DNA of 64,000 bases, taken from assembly GCA_051000815.1 (NCBI GenBank), contig JBPCNX010000060.1, positions 1 through 64,000 of the forward strand. The letters are read 5' to 3'. The stretch comes from PSRF01 sp051000815. GTDB lineage: Bacteria; Acidobacteriota; Blastocatellia; Pyrinomonadales; Pyrinomonadaceae. Positions 8,720 to 17,805 of the stretch are shown piece after piece (position 1 is the first letter of the stretch; each line of letters begins with the position of its first letter). Made by a program: the position numbers and the translations under genes. The notes under the pieces were generated by a model. The model was not told the origin of the DNA, made no database searches, and saw nothing but the letters and a program-made list of their open reading frames with translations.

Positions 8720-11104
8720 ATGTTATCCAGAAACACGCCTCTGCTAACGCCATCGTCATCCAACAAACTTCAACCCGCGCGCCTGCTGGATCAAAAGTAT
8801 CAGGAGGACTACGCCAGACCGTACCAGCGACCTCCCGAATTGGTCGACTACCTGGGGGTACTTCTCAAGCGCAAGTGGCTCATTCTTAGTCTCGTGCTGG
8901 GCGTCACCACGATTGCTGCTCTCTATGTCACCCAGCAGCCCGCTGTTTACGAAGCGACAACTGTTATTCGCATCGAGCAGCACTCGAACAACTTTCTCCA
9001 GACCAAAGAGGTCTTTTACTCGTTTCGCAGTCCGGAGTACTGGAATACCCAGATTCAATCACTACGAAATCCGCACCTGATGTACCAGGTGGCTGCGATG
9101 CTTGACCTGCCTCATAACCGCGGGTTTCTTATCGCTCCACAGGAGCGCGGGATTGTGGCTACCCTGCGAAGGATTGCCGGCAAAGGAGCGACGGCAAAAC
9201 CAGGCTCGACTGACTTGCCGTCAGCCGCGGCGCCGCCGCTGGAATCTGCCGCCGCTGTTGAAAGCAGCGCCGATACGTTTACCGTCGAAGAACAAAAGCA
9301 GTTGGCGCCCTACGTGGGCGTGCTCGCCGCCAACCTGGGCATCAGTCCCGTCGAGGAATCGAATCTCGTAGCGATCAGTTACAAGCACCTCGATCCGGAT
9401 GTCGCCATGAAGGTTGCCGACGCGGTAGCCTACGTCTTCATTAAGAACGACGTGAAGCGGGAGACCGCGGGCTCGATGAATGCTTCTGACAAACTTGCCC
9501 GCGAGATTGCCAACCTGCAGCTCTCCATCCGGCAGCTTGAAGAACAGCGCATCAACTATCTCAAGAACCACGATCTACCTTTAGGTCAGGCAAAAGGACA
9601 GAACCTTACGGTCGAGCGTCTGGGCACATTGAGTGGCCAGTTGCTAGCCAAGGAGCACGAACGTAAGAACCTCCAGGCAGCTTACGAAGGTGCAAAGAAA
9701 GCGACTGATATCTGGTCAATCCCGGAAGTGCATGAGGACAAGGAGATCAAGGATGCCCGCAGGACTCTGAATGACCTGGAGCGAAGACGTGCCGAGTTGC
9801 TGGTCACCTACACCCCGGAATGGCCTGAGGTGAAAAAGATCGATGCGCAGATAAAGAACCTCAAAGCCGATCTGGATAAGAGTGCCGGCGAAGCGTTGTC
9901 GATCCTGAAGGCGCGCTATGACGCGGCACTCGAGAGTGAGAAGAAGCTGCAACAGGTTTATTCTCAGGAGCGTGGCGCGGCGAATCAACAGAGCCAGTCT
10001 GAGATCATGTTGAGCAGCCTCAACCAGCAACTGGAAACTAACAAGCAGCTTTACAACACGCTCTTCCAGCATCAGAAAGAGCTGGAAATCGCCGCCAACG
10101 GCAAAACCAACAGCATCACCATAACTTCGCCCGCTGCTCATCCGGATGCGCCACTGCCGCAGGGCCGGATCGGTAAGATTTTTATTGCCTTCCTGCTTTC
10201 TCTTCTTTTCGGAATCGGTCTCGCTTTTCTTCTCGATTACCTGGACAACACGTTGAAGTCCGCCGATGATGTCGCGATGCACCTGCAACTGCACACTCTC
10301 GCCATGATTCCCGGCTCGCGCCGGCGGACGCTGACTCGTTGGCGACGCAATGTGAAACAGATCAGCAACGGTGGCGGCAGCGCGCTTGAGCTTACTAAAG
10401 AGATGAGGTCGCCAACGGCTGAGGCCTACCGGCAACTGCGCACATCGTTACGCTTCTGCTCGGTCGGCGCACCGCCCAAGAGAATCCTGATCACTTCGGG
10501 GCAATCCGGCGATGGGAAGACGACGACGGCGATTAATGCCGCCATCACCCTCGCGCAATCAGGCGCAGACGTGCTTCTGGTGGACTGCGATCTGCGGCGA
10601 CCACGCGTGCACGATCATTTCCAGCTCTCCAACACTACCGGTTTGACGAGTTATTTGTGCGGCGAGCAGGTAGAGGTCGATGACTTGTTGCAGACTTACG
10701 CCGACGTCCCCAAGTTGAAGATAATGACTGCTGGGCCGATGCCCGCCAATCCGGCTGACTTCCTCGGTTCAGACGAAATGGTCAACCTGCTTAACATCGT
10801 CAGCGAAAAGTTTACGCACGTGATCCTTGATTCACCCCCAGCGAGCGCCTTCGCGGATGCCGCTCTTCTTTCTACGCTCGTGGATGGCGTCGTGATCGTG
10901 GTGGACAGTGGACGAAGCTCCCGGACGGTAGCGCGACGAGTGAAACAGCGCCTCACGCAAGTCGGCGCCCGGATCTATGGAGTAGTCATAAACTATTCAG
11001 ACCTGGAAGCGGATGAATACTACGCCGGATACTATTCAGACTATTACGCGACAGATCAGGCCAATGACCCTGGTAAATCTCTCAGCGCTAATAGTGGCGG
11101 CTGA
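8720..11104 (+). CDS. Wzz/Wzc-type exopolysaccharide chain-length protein with tyrosine autokinase domain
   Basis: 794 residues. An inner-membrane co-polymerase controls polysaccharide chain length and export, and its cytoplasmic BY-kinase domain autophosphorylates on tyrosines. Order: Wzz domain with first membrane helix at about 52-72, a periplasmic coiled-coil region at about 255-455, a second helix at about 485-506, then the kinase. Walker A is GQSGDGKTT (594-602), Walker A' VLLVDCDLRRP (618-628) and Walker B VILDSPP (701-707). The C-terminal tyrosine cluster has Y767, Y768, Y771, Y772, Y775 and Y776. No glycosyltransferase or polysaccharide-export genes are adjacent, so it is separated from a typical eps operon. 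The start has no obvious ribosome site. Confidence 0.92.
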   Translation: MLSRNTPLLTPSSSNKLQPARLLDQKYQEDYARPYQRPPELVDYLGVLLKRKWLILSLVLGVTTIAALYVTQQPAVYEATTVIRIEQHSNNFLQTKEVFYSFRSPEYWNTQIQSLRNPHLMYQVAAMLDLPHNRGFLIAPQERGIVATLRRIAGKGATAKPGSTDLPSAAAPPLESAAAVESSADTFTVEEQKQLAPYVGVLAANLGISPVEESNLVAISYKHLDPDVAMKVADAVAYVFIKNDVKRETAGSMNASDKLAREIANLQLSIRQLEEQRINYLKNHDLPLGQAKGQNLTVERLGTLSGQLLAKEHERKNLQAAYEGAKKATDIWSIPEVHEDKEIKDARRTLNDLERRRAELLVTYTPEWPEVKKIDAQIKNLKADLDKSAGEALSILKARYDAALESEKKLQQVYSQERGAANQQSQSEIMLSSLNQQLETNKQLYNTLFQHQKELEIAANGKTNSITITSPAAHPDAPLPQGRIGKIFIAFLLSLLFGIGLAFLLDYLDNTLKSADDVAMHLQLHTLAMIPGSRRRTLTRWRRNVKQISNGGGSALELTKEMRSPTAEAYRQLRTSLRFCSVGAPPKRILITSGQSGDGKTTTAINAAITLAQSGADVLLVDCDLRRPRVHDHFQLSNTTGLTSYLCGEQVEVDDLLQTYADVPKLKIMTAGPMPANPADFLGSDEMVNLLNIVSEKFTHVILDSPPASAFADAALLSTLVDGVVIVVDSGRSSRTVARRVKQRLTQVGARIYGVVINYSDLEADEYYAGYYSDYYATDQANDPGKSLSANSGG

Positions 11105-11337
11105 AGATTTCCCCGAACCTTCCCCCAACCAGTGCCTGATTTTTTCCAAAGTTTTACCGGCGCAATCGTCACAACGTAAGAGGAGTGCGAGCGAGCATGT
11201 CCGAGTTACCTCGTTACCGATATTCTTCGACTTGAACGGAGAAAATCGACCGCCTCGGGTGGGCGGCAGGCATAGCCATCAATTCCTATGGAGTACGGAT
11301 AGGTCTCAGGGTCAACGAGCCACAGTACCTGCAGGAA

Positions 11338-12063
11338 ATGATCGACAGACTTCCGCCGGGTTGGAAGCCGGCGGCGTCTCCTGTTGTAACGAACATGTAT
11401 TCGCTGCTGCTGAGCACTCCGAGTCTCCGCTCGAACGTGCGCCGTTTTAATCTTTTGTATGCGGGCGGGATTCGGGCCGCAAGGTCCCTCGATCCCGAAC
11501 TGGTGCTCAACATCTTTGAGTCAGACATACAAATCTACGTAGGTATCCTGGCGCGGCGGAGGATTTTTGTGCATGCCGGGGTTGTTGAATGGAAGGGACA
11601 GGCGATTGTCATTCCCGGACGTAGCATGAGCGGCAAGACGACCCTTACCGCGGAACTCGTGCGTGCTGGTGCGACTTATTACTCAGATGAGTACGCGGTG
11701 CTCGACGAGCGGGGTCGCGTTCATCCCTATCCGCGAAACCTGGGAATGCGATTACCGGGAACAGACGAGCAAACAAAGGTGCGAGCGGAGACACTGGGAG
11801 GAAAAGTTGGCGTTAAGCCACTGCCAGTGGGGATGATTGTCGTCAGCCGTTATGAAGCAGGGGCACGTTGGCGACCGCGCAAACTCTCGCCAGGACAAGG
11901 TGCGCTTGAAGTGCTGGCTAATACGGTGCCTGCGCGCACACGTCCAGAACAGTCGCTCACCAGTATTCAGCAGGCGGTGGCTAATGCTACGATTTTCAAA
12001 GGTCGGAGGGGGGATGCGAAAGAAACAGCGGAGTTGATTTTGCAATCCTTATCCCGACGTTAG
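11338..12063 (+). CDS. HPr kinase-like P-loop protein (peptide-cassette kinase), probable in-frame nonsense upstream
   Basis: From ATG 11338 there are 241 residues. They hold an HprK C-terminal-type ATPase fold with P-loop GRSMSGKTTL (94-103) and a nearby acidic YYSDEYAVLD motif. In lasso-peptide and related clusters such kinases phosphorylate the precursor peptide. The annotated ATG is probably not the natural start. In the same frame, ATG 11197, preceded by AGGAG, begins MSELPRYRYSST, then TGA at 11233-11235. Plausible protein follows (AGIAINSYGVRIGLRVNEPQ) with no start codon before 11338. The gene therefore seems to carry a premature TGA at codon 13. It is followed by the PqqD-type gene after 85 bases. 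Confidence 0.8.
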   Translation: MIDRLPPGWKPAASPVVTNMYSLLLSTPSLRSNVRRFNLLYAGGIRAARSLDPELVLNIFESDIQIYVGILARRRIFVHAGVVEWKGQAIVIPGRSMSGKTTLTAELVRAGATYYSDEYAVLDERGRVHPYPRNLGMRLPGTDEQTKVRAETLGGKVGVKPLPVGMIVVSRYEAGARWRPRKLSPGQGALEVLANTVPARTRPEQSLTSIQQAVANATIFKGRRGDAKETAELILQSLSRR

Positions 12064-12148
12064 TGTGATAATATCCGCGCTCACGCCATCGACGTAGCAA
12101 TTGATTTGACCCAGCAAGCAATTTAATGAGCAGCCCAGAGGACAAACC

Positions 12149-12685
12149 ATGAGACAAAAGGACGAACAGGTAGTGCCGCGCGCCAGGAAAGCCGGTCTGG
12201 TCGTTAAGGCCCTTCACGATGAAGTACTTGTTTATGATTTGGAACGGGATAAGGCTCACTCGCTAAATGCGAGCGCATCCTTTGTCTGGAAGAAATGCAA
12301 CGGACGGAGGACCGTGGCCGAAGTCGCTCAGGCGCTAAGTAAGGAGTTCGACGTGCCCGCAGATGAGCAGACTGTATGGCTTGCGCTGGAGCAGTTGAGC
12401 AAGTTCAACCTGCTTGAAGAGAAGATCGCGCGACCTGAGGGAGTGCCCCGGATATCCCGACGGCAGATGATGCGTATCGGTGCCGCGGCAGCCTTCGCGC
12501 TACCCGTCATCGTTTCCATCGTGGCGCCGACCGCCGCCAACGCGCAGACATCCATCGGCCCATCGGTCTGTAATGCTCGCACGCAGCCGAATTGCGGTGG
12601 CACCCCGTGCACGGGAGGAAGCGGCGGACAAACGTGCCAGCCATTCGGGGCGGTGACTCCCGGAGGGGCTTGTAAGTGCCAGTAG
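12149..12685 (+). CDS. PqqD/RRE-domain protein fused to a twin-arginine-like segment and Cys/Gly-rich tail
   Basis: 178 residues. A PqqD-like RiPP recognition domain covers about 10-92 (VLVYDLERDKAHSLNASA, then VWLALEQLSKFNLLEE). It is followed by ISRRQMMRIG (102-111) and a hydrophobic segment (112-131) ending ANAQ, which looks like a Tat signal or membrane anchor. The last 45 residues are short, Gly/Thr/Pro-rich and hold six cysteines (C141, C149, C154, C163, C175, C177). The tail resembles a precursor core peptide rather than an enzyme. The gene sits between an HprK-like kinase and a nucleotidyltransferase, the partners of PqqD in some lasso-type clusters. Its role is inferred only. AGAGG lies 6 bases before the ATG. 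Confidence 0.8.
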   Translation: MRQKDEQVVPRARKAGLVVKALHDEVLVYDLERDKAHSLNASASFVWKKCNGRRTVAEVAQALSKEFDVPADEQTVWLALEQLSKFNLLEEKIARPEGVPRISRRQMMRIGAAAAFALPVIVSIVAPTAANAQTSIGPSVCNARTQPNCGGTPCTGGSGGQTCQPFGAVTPGGACKCQ

Positions 12686-12712
12686 TTGCATAAGCACAGT
12701 CGAGCTGCCGCC

Positions 12713-13783
12713 ATGAAGACGCGCGGAGAACTTGTCGCTACGGCGCTCGCAACATCCTGGCGGCAAACACCGGCTGCACCTGAGTTCTCAGCTTCAGATT
12801 TGACCTCGATTACGCCCCTGCTCCTGGAATCAGGCGCAGGGGCGTCGGCTTGGCGCCGCATCCGCGATTCCTTCCTGGCGGAAAGTCCAGCAGCTGCCGA
12901 ATTGCAACAGGCTTACCGTCTGCATGCGATTCAAGCGGCCCTCCACGAAATCAAAATCAAGCAAGTTTTTAAACTCTTTCGCGCTGCAGGCGTCGAGTCG
13001 ATTTTAGTCAAGGGTTGGGCTATCGCGCGTCTCTATCCTGAACCGGGCCTCCGTCCTTATGGTGACATCGATCTATGTGTCCGGCCGGAGGAATACAAAA
13101 CGGCGCGCGAGGTCTTGAGCGCTGCTGGCGATTGCTATCCCGTAGATTTACACAACGGGATCGGAATGCTCGACGATCGCGAGTGGGATGAAGTCTTCGC
13201 TCGCTCGCAACTTGTGACGCTCGAAAATGTAGAGGTGCGAGTGCTGTCGGCAGAGGATCATTTCCGCGTTTTATGCTTCCACTTGTTGCGTCACGGCGTC
13301 GAACGCGCCAGCGGTCTCTGCGACATCGCCGTTGTGCTTGAATCGCGTCCCGCCGCTTTCTCATGGGACATTTGTTTGGGGGAAAACCGCAGGCACGCGG
13401 ATTGGATTGCCGTCACCATAGGCTTGGCGGGTGAACTACTCGGTGCTGAAATCGGCGACACTCCGTTCGCCGTTAGTGACCGACAGCCGGCCTGGCTTGT
13501 CAAATGTGTTCTGAAGGCCTGGGGCAGGCCGTTCTCAAGTCATTTCACTCAACAAGCTTCGTTGGATTTCTACTTGCGCCATCCGCGCGGAGTATTGCAA
13601 GCCCTGGCTGCGCGTTGGCCGACACCAATCCTGGGCACAGTAGGTACTGGAGGGGCGTTCAACAGCCTGCCGCGCTTCCCCTATCAGCTCGGTTATTTGC
13701 TGCTTCGCTCCGGGCGGTTTCTGAAACAACTAAGCGCGCCTAACTCGGAACCCACGCGTTTCTTTACCGCCCGAAGTCACTAA
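12713..13783 (+). CDS. Nucleotidyltransferase family protein (NTP_transf_5-like)
   Basis: 356 residues from ATG 12713; an in-frame TTG directly after the previous stop (12686) is the alternative start. The fold is recognised from SILVKGWAIARLYP and the catalytic PYGDIDLCV with D118 and D120, the metal-binding acidic pair of the polymerase-beta-like nucleotidyltransferases. The C-terminal half contains the family's DHFRVLCFHLLRHG region. Members of this uncharacterised family occur in lasso-peptide clusters beside HprK-like kinases and PqqD proteins, as here. It probably transfers a nucleotide or related group to a peptide or small molecule; the substrate is unknown. Confidence 0.82.
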   Translation: MKTRGELVATALATSWRQTPAAPEFSASDLTSITPLLLESGAGASAWRRIRDSFLAESPAAAELQQAYRLHAIQAALHEIKIKQVFKLFRAAGVESILVKGWAIARLYPEPGLRPYGDIDLCVRPEEYKTAREVLSAAGDCYPVDLHNGIGMLDDREWDEVFARSQLVTLENVEVRVLSAEDHFRVLCFHLLRHGVERASGLCDIAVVLESRPAAFSWDICLGENRRHADWIAVTIGLAGELLGAEIGDTPFAVSDRQPAWLVKCVLKAWGRPFSSHFTQQASLDFYLRHPRGVLQALAARWPTPILGTVGTGGAFNSLPRFPYQLGYLLLRSGRFLKQLSAPNSEPTRFFTARSH

Positions 13784-13819
13784 CTAAAGCGAGTACGTCA
13801 AACTCACGTCGCCCGAAAA

Positions 13820-14269
13820 CTATTTCCCAGCCGCTGACGCCGCCGCACTCGGTTCTGATACTTCCTTAACGACCTCGGCCACCACACCCGGCCGCGAACG
13901 TAAAGCAATGTCGGCAAGCGCCACAATGCCGCAGCACGAGCCATCAGCATCCACCACGGGGACACGGCGGATTTTATTTTCTTCCATTATCCTGCCGCAC
14001 TCTTCCACAGACATCTCCGGTGTTACTGTGACACACGGTTTGCTCATGCAATCGGCAACCGTAAGATCGAGCGGATTGATACCTCGGGCAACCGTGCGGC
14101 AAACGATGTCACGGTCGGTAATAACGCCAATGGGAAGTTTCGTGTCCCTGCTTTCGACCACGGGAATTTCACCGCAGTCGTGATCGACCATCATCTGCGC
14201 GACTTCTTGTAAAGCCGTTTCTGAAATACAACACGCCGGATCAGCGGTCATGACTTCTCTCACCTGCAT
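13820..14269 (-). CDS. Tandem CBS domain protein
   Basis: 149 residues starting MQVREVMTADP. The start is set by a strong GGAGGT lying 6 bases before ATG 14269; a longer frame from 14338 has no such site. Two CBS motifs fill the protein (VMTADPACCISETALQEVA and DCMSKPCVTVTPEMSVEEC), forming one Bateman module that normally binds adenosine nucleotides. There is no attached enzyme domain, as in the stand-alone regulators common in soil bacteria. Several cysteine pairs (CC) are unusual but of unknown meaning. Target unknown. Confidence 0.88.
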   Translation of the reverse strand: MQVREVMTADPACCISETALQEVAQMMVDHDCGEIPVVESRDTKLPIGVITDRDIVCRTVARGINPLDLTVADCMSKPCVTVTPEMSVEECGRIMEENKIRRVPVVDADGSCCGIVALADIALRSRPGVVAEVVKEVSEPSAAASAAGK

Positions 14270-14504
14270 CTTCTTCACCTCCAAGTGGAAATTAGATTCG
14301 CTGGTAATGCTGCTGTTAGTTTCCGTGCAAGCTGACAACTCGCATTACGAATCAGCCAACACAATACAAGGGGGGATTTGCCGAAGGGGGTTGAACTCGA
14401 AGGGTAAAATGAATACTCGATCGATCTGACAATAATGTCAACCAGGCTGAACGCGTGAGCTGATGGCGGAGAGGCGTTGAGTAAATAAAAACACCCAAGC
14501 TGAT

Positions 14505-15518
14505 TCACTGCCGGATCATCACACGCAACTGCTCCGCTGCTTTGGCATCAAGCGGTTTTAGTGCGTCATATTCCGCAGTGGCTGCTTTCTTATCATGGAT
14601 CGCAAGGTAGGCCAGTCCGAGATTGAACCGGGCGGCGGCCAGCGTTGGTCTCAGTTTGATCACTTCTTTGTAGGCTTCGATCGCTTCTGAATAGCGACGA
14701 CCGGTATACAGCGTCAGTCCCAGATTAAAAAAGGCCGAAGCGCTATTCGGCTCGATTGTAGTCGCCTGCCGCAACGCCTTCGCCGCTTCCTCGTAGTTTT
14801 TCATTCCGCTGTAAGCGTTGCCGAGGTTCTTATATGCGTGAGACAAAACTTCCTGACGCGTCTGGTAGCCCTGCTTGAAGGCTTCGCCGGTTTGGCCCAG
14901 TAAGCGAATCGCTTCCAAACACGCTGCGACTGCTTCGCTGTAACGACCCGTGTGGTTGTAGAGGTAGCCCAGATTGTTATAAATCTCCGGGTTGTCCGGT
15001 TCGACTTTAAGCGCGCGATCGTAAGTCTCAATTGCCTCCGGAAGTCGATTCAACCTCACGAGGGCGTAACCTAATGGCATCAGAGCGTCGCTATAGTCGG
15101 CTTTTAGCTTAATGGCCTTGCGATACTGCTCGATTGCATCGTTGAATTTGCCTTGATCAAGATAGACATTCCCCAATCCAGCATAGGAACGCGCATCGGT
15201 CGGATCGAGCTCGGCAGCCTGGCGATATTGTTGTTCCGCTTCCGTGTAGCGCGGCGTGGATGCGCTACGAGCGGCATTCGCGCGGGCGATAATTCGGTTC
15301 TGCTCTTTGGCGACTCGCGGTGTGATCCGGTGTCCCCGAAGCCGGCCACCGCCCACTGGCGGGTTTTCAGGCTGGCGAAAGATCAATAAGGCGCCGCCAA
15401 TGAGGTCGCGGTTAAGGGAACCGCCACCGTCCTGTCCCTGCAGGGGCGATGCGAAAACAAAACAAGTCAGCGCCAATGCAAGGGGCGCAATACGAAACCG
15501 ACTCCCGATGAAAAACAT
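14505..15518 (-). CDS. Secreted TPR-repeat protein
   Basis: 337 residues from ATG 15518, preceded by AGGAG 7 bases upstream; the longer frame to 15599 lacks a site. A signal peptide spans residues 1 to about 28 (ALALTCFVFASPLQGQ). After a basic linker there are about six tetratricopeptide repeats, each with the A-x-x-Y-x-x-A/A-x-x-x-x-P pattern (for example SYAGLGNVYLDQGKFNDAIE and AFFNLGLTLYTGRRYSEAIE). TPR arrays are protein-binding scaffolds, here expected in the periplasm. No partner is evident from the neighbours. Confidence 0.87.
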   Translation of the reverse strand: MFFIGSRFRIAPLALALTCFVFASPLQGQDGGGSLNRDLIGGALLIFRQPENPPVGGGRLRGHRITPRVAKEQNRIIARANAARSASTPRYTEAEQQYRQAAELDPTDARSYAGLGNVYLDQGKFNDAIEQYRKAIKLKADYSDALMPLGYALVRLNRLPEAIETYDRALKVEPDNPEIYNNLGYLYNHTGRYSEAVAACLEAIRLLGQTGEAFKQGYQTRQEVLSHAYKNLGNAYSGMKNYEEAAKALRQATTIEPNSASAFFNLGLTLYTGRRYSEAIEAYKEVIKLRPTLAAARFNLGLAYLAIHDKKAATAEYDALKPLDAKAAEQLRVMIRQ

Positions 15519-15601
15519 CTTCAACTCCTTGGTGTGAGTAAGCCAGGAAAACACCTTAGCTTCATTATAAACGAAACAATTGTAACTAGTATTGCACAAA
15601 A

Positions 15602-17094
15602 TCAGGTGACGGAGTCCCGCAAGCGGGACGACTGATAATGCCCAGCACTTAGTCGCACAGTGAATTTTGTCCCGGCCCCTACTCCCTCGCTCTCGACTAA
15701 AACCGTCCCTCCGTGCAATTCGACAAGATGCCTGACAATTGCGAGGCCGAGGCCAAGCCCACCGTGACTGCGCGTAGTTGAGGAATCTGCCTGCCGAAAA
15801 CGTTCAAAGACGTGTGGAAAATTCTCACTAATTCCAATCCCGGTGTCGTCCACGGACAGTTCAAAATCTGAATCGACCCGCGCGAGGCGAACAGCGACGC
15901 GGCCACCCGACGGTGTAAATTTAATAGCGTTCGAAATGAGGTTCCAAACAATCTGTTGCAGCCGATCGGGATCACCGATGACGAAGCCTCGTGTTTGTTC
16001 GAGTGAAACAGAAACTTTGATTTCCTTGGCTGTTGCCGCAGGGCGGAGCGTGTCAACAGCGGTGTGGACGATGGGCGCGATATCAACCGTTCGTGAGTCA
16101 ATATTTAACTTGCCAGTAATAATCCGGGACACATCCAGAATGTCATCAATGATCGCCGCTTGTGAGCGTGCATTTCGTTCGATCACTGCCAGCGCACTCC
16201 TGGTGGTCTCCTCGTCGATGTCGCCAAGGTTAAGCATCGCCGACCATCCCAGAATTGCGCTGAGCGGTGTACGCAGTTCCATGAGAGACGGTGGCGAGGA
16301 ATTCATCTTTCAAGCGGTCCGCATCTTCTGCCTCCTGGCGCGCCGCCCGCTCACGCCTAAGGAGTTCTTCGCGCTCCTGATCCGCGCGGCGCCGGTCGCT
16401 GATATCGTGAAAGACGGCGATCACCCCGATTATCTTGCCATCGGGGTCTCTGATCGGAGCGCCGCTATCCTCGATGGGGATCTTGCGCCCGTCTTTCGTA
16501 ATCAGAACCGTATGGTTGGCAAGACCAACGACGTTGCCTTCACGCTTCACGATTGCGAACGGACTTTCAACCGGTTCACCTCACTGATAATCCTAAACAC
16601 ATCATCGAACGCCTTGCCGCTGGCGGCCGCCGTCGTCCATCCTGTCACAGCTTCCGCAGTTGGATTTATGAAACTTATCCGTCCATTCAAGTCAGTAGCA
16701 ATCACCGCATCGCCCATACGGGAGAGAGTGACTTGCAGCCATTCGCGCTGTTCCCGGAGGATTTTCTCGGCTTTCCGGCGTGAACTGGCGAACCACACCA
16801 GACTCACAAAGAGCACCATCCGGTTAAAGGCGATGATCCAAATCTGCCGTTGATTGGCGCCGTAGAAAAATAATCGAGGGTGAATTCGAAGAGTAGCGCT
16901 ATCAGCAGTCCGGGACCGCGCCCGAGATACCAGGCACTGCCGATCATCACGAGGATGATCAATGATGTGAGGTCGATCCTGATTGAGGTCAGCCGAGGGA
17001 GACCCAGGATGACAAGCATCACGAGGACGAATGAGCCCAGCGCCAGACCATACCGAAGCGCAATTGAACGGATCTCTCGGATCTTTGGCGACAT
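15602..17094 (-). pseudogene. DUF4118-PAS-PAS histidine kinase broken by three frameshifts
   Basis: Read 17094 to 15602, the pieces make one sensor kinase. It starts with DUF4118-type membrane helices (KdpD-like), then a PAS domain (GDAVIATDLNGRISFINPTA) and a second PAS end (HDISDRRRADQEREELL). The H box should read SHELRTPLSAILGW and is followed by an HATPase domain with N box IVWNLISNAIKF and GLGLAIV. Three breaks interrupt it. A T5 run at 16866-16870 lacks one base. A few bases are lost at about 16578-16582. An extra base at 16279-16280 splits the H box. Each break restores family homology when corrected. It could be a decaying gene or error-prone sequence; as read it gives no functional kinase. 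Confidence 0.85.
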
Positions 17095-17159
17095 CTCTGG
17101 GGAGATTTTACACCAGCCCGAGTTGTTGATTAAGAATTATATCTGCGAGCTCAGCGTGC

Positions 17160-17642
17160 CTAATTCAGATTGTCGAGTTGCAGGCCGATGGGATCCGCGC
17201 CCGCGCCTTTTATGCTGTCGATCACCTTTGTAACTTCGCCATAAGGGATAGAGCGCGGCGCTTTGACAAAAACTGTCTTCTGAATCCTCAACCTCTCGGG
17301 AACATCTGTCCGCATCAGCATGTCAGGGCGATATACCCGGTTATTGGCGCGCTCTTGAAAGAGATCTGCAAGCGTCTGGACAAGCTTAAGTGGTTCATCG
17401 ACCGTACCCATATTGCTCAGCTGATTCAGTTTCAACGTGCGATCAGCGTCTATCGTCACGACCAGAGTCAGGTCATCGGGAGGAAGTGGCCGGTCATCGG
17501 GGGGAGCTGGCAGCTTCGCCGCGAACCGATTCGGTCGCAAGGGTGCAGCCACCATGAAGATTATGAGCAGGACTAACAATACGTCGATTAATGGTGTGAC
17601 ATTGATGTTCGGCTTGTTCGCGAAAGGTACAGTAGCTGACAT
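17160..17642 (-). CDS. ExbD/TolR family biopolymer transport protein
   Basis: 160 residues from ATG 17642, which has AGGAGG 6-7 bases upstream; the longer frame to 17699 lacks a site. A single membrane helix at about 13-35 begins NVTPLIDVLLVLLIIFMV and includes the aspartate that carries protons in the ExbB-ExbD/TolQ-TolR motor. A periplasmic domain follows. ExbD transduces proton-motive force to TonB, relevant to the TonB-dependent receptors further right. No exbB or tonB lies beside it, so its motor partners are encoded elsewhere. Confidence 0.88.
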   Translation of the reverse strand: MSATVPFANKPNINVTPLIDVLLVLLIIFMVAAPLRPNRFAAKLPAPPDDRPLPPDDLTLVVTIDADRTLKLNQLSNMGTVDEPLKLVQTLADLFQERANNRVYRPDMLMRTDVPERLRIQKTVFVKAPRSIPYGEVTKVIDSIKGAGADPIGLQLDNLN

Positions 17643-17805
17643 CGCAACCCTCCTTTTGTTAAGCGGTAGGCGCACGATTAGACACGACCGATCAAACAAA
17701 GTTCCAAGCGCTTTGAAACTACTTTTGAGTTGGAGGTGTGCGGGCCAACGGCCTTGATGCGCCGTTCACGAGATAGCCAGCGGGGCAAGCGTCTTCAGGA
17801 CGCAC

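Noticed and set aside
11233..11235. TGA in the HprK-like gene as selenocysteine
   Set aside because: No hairpin of SECIS type is evident directly after it, the family has no Cys at this position that I know of, and other genes nearby carry unrelated lesions.
8720..13783. A full exopolysaccharide cluster around the tyrosine autokinase
   Set aside because: No glycosyltransferase, Wza/Wzx/Wzy or polymerase gene is adjacent; only the chain-length kinase is present.
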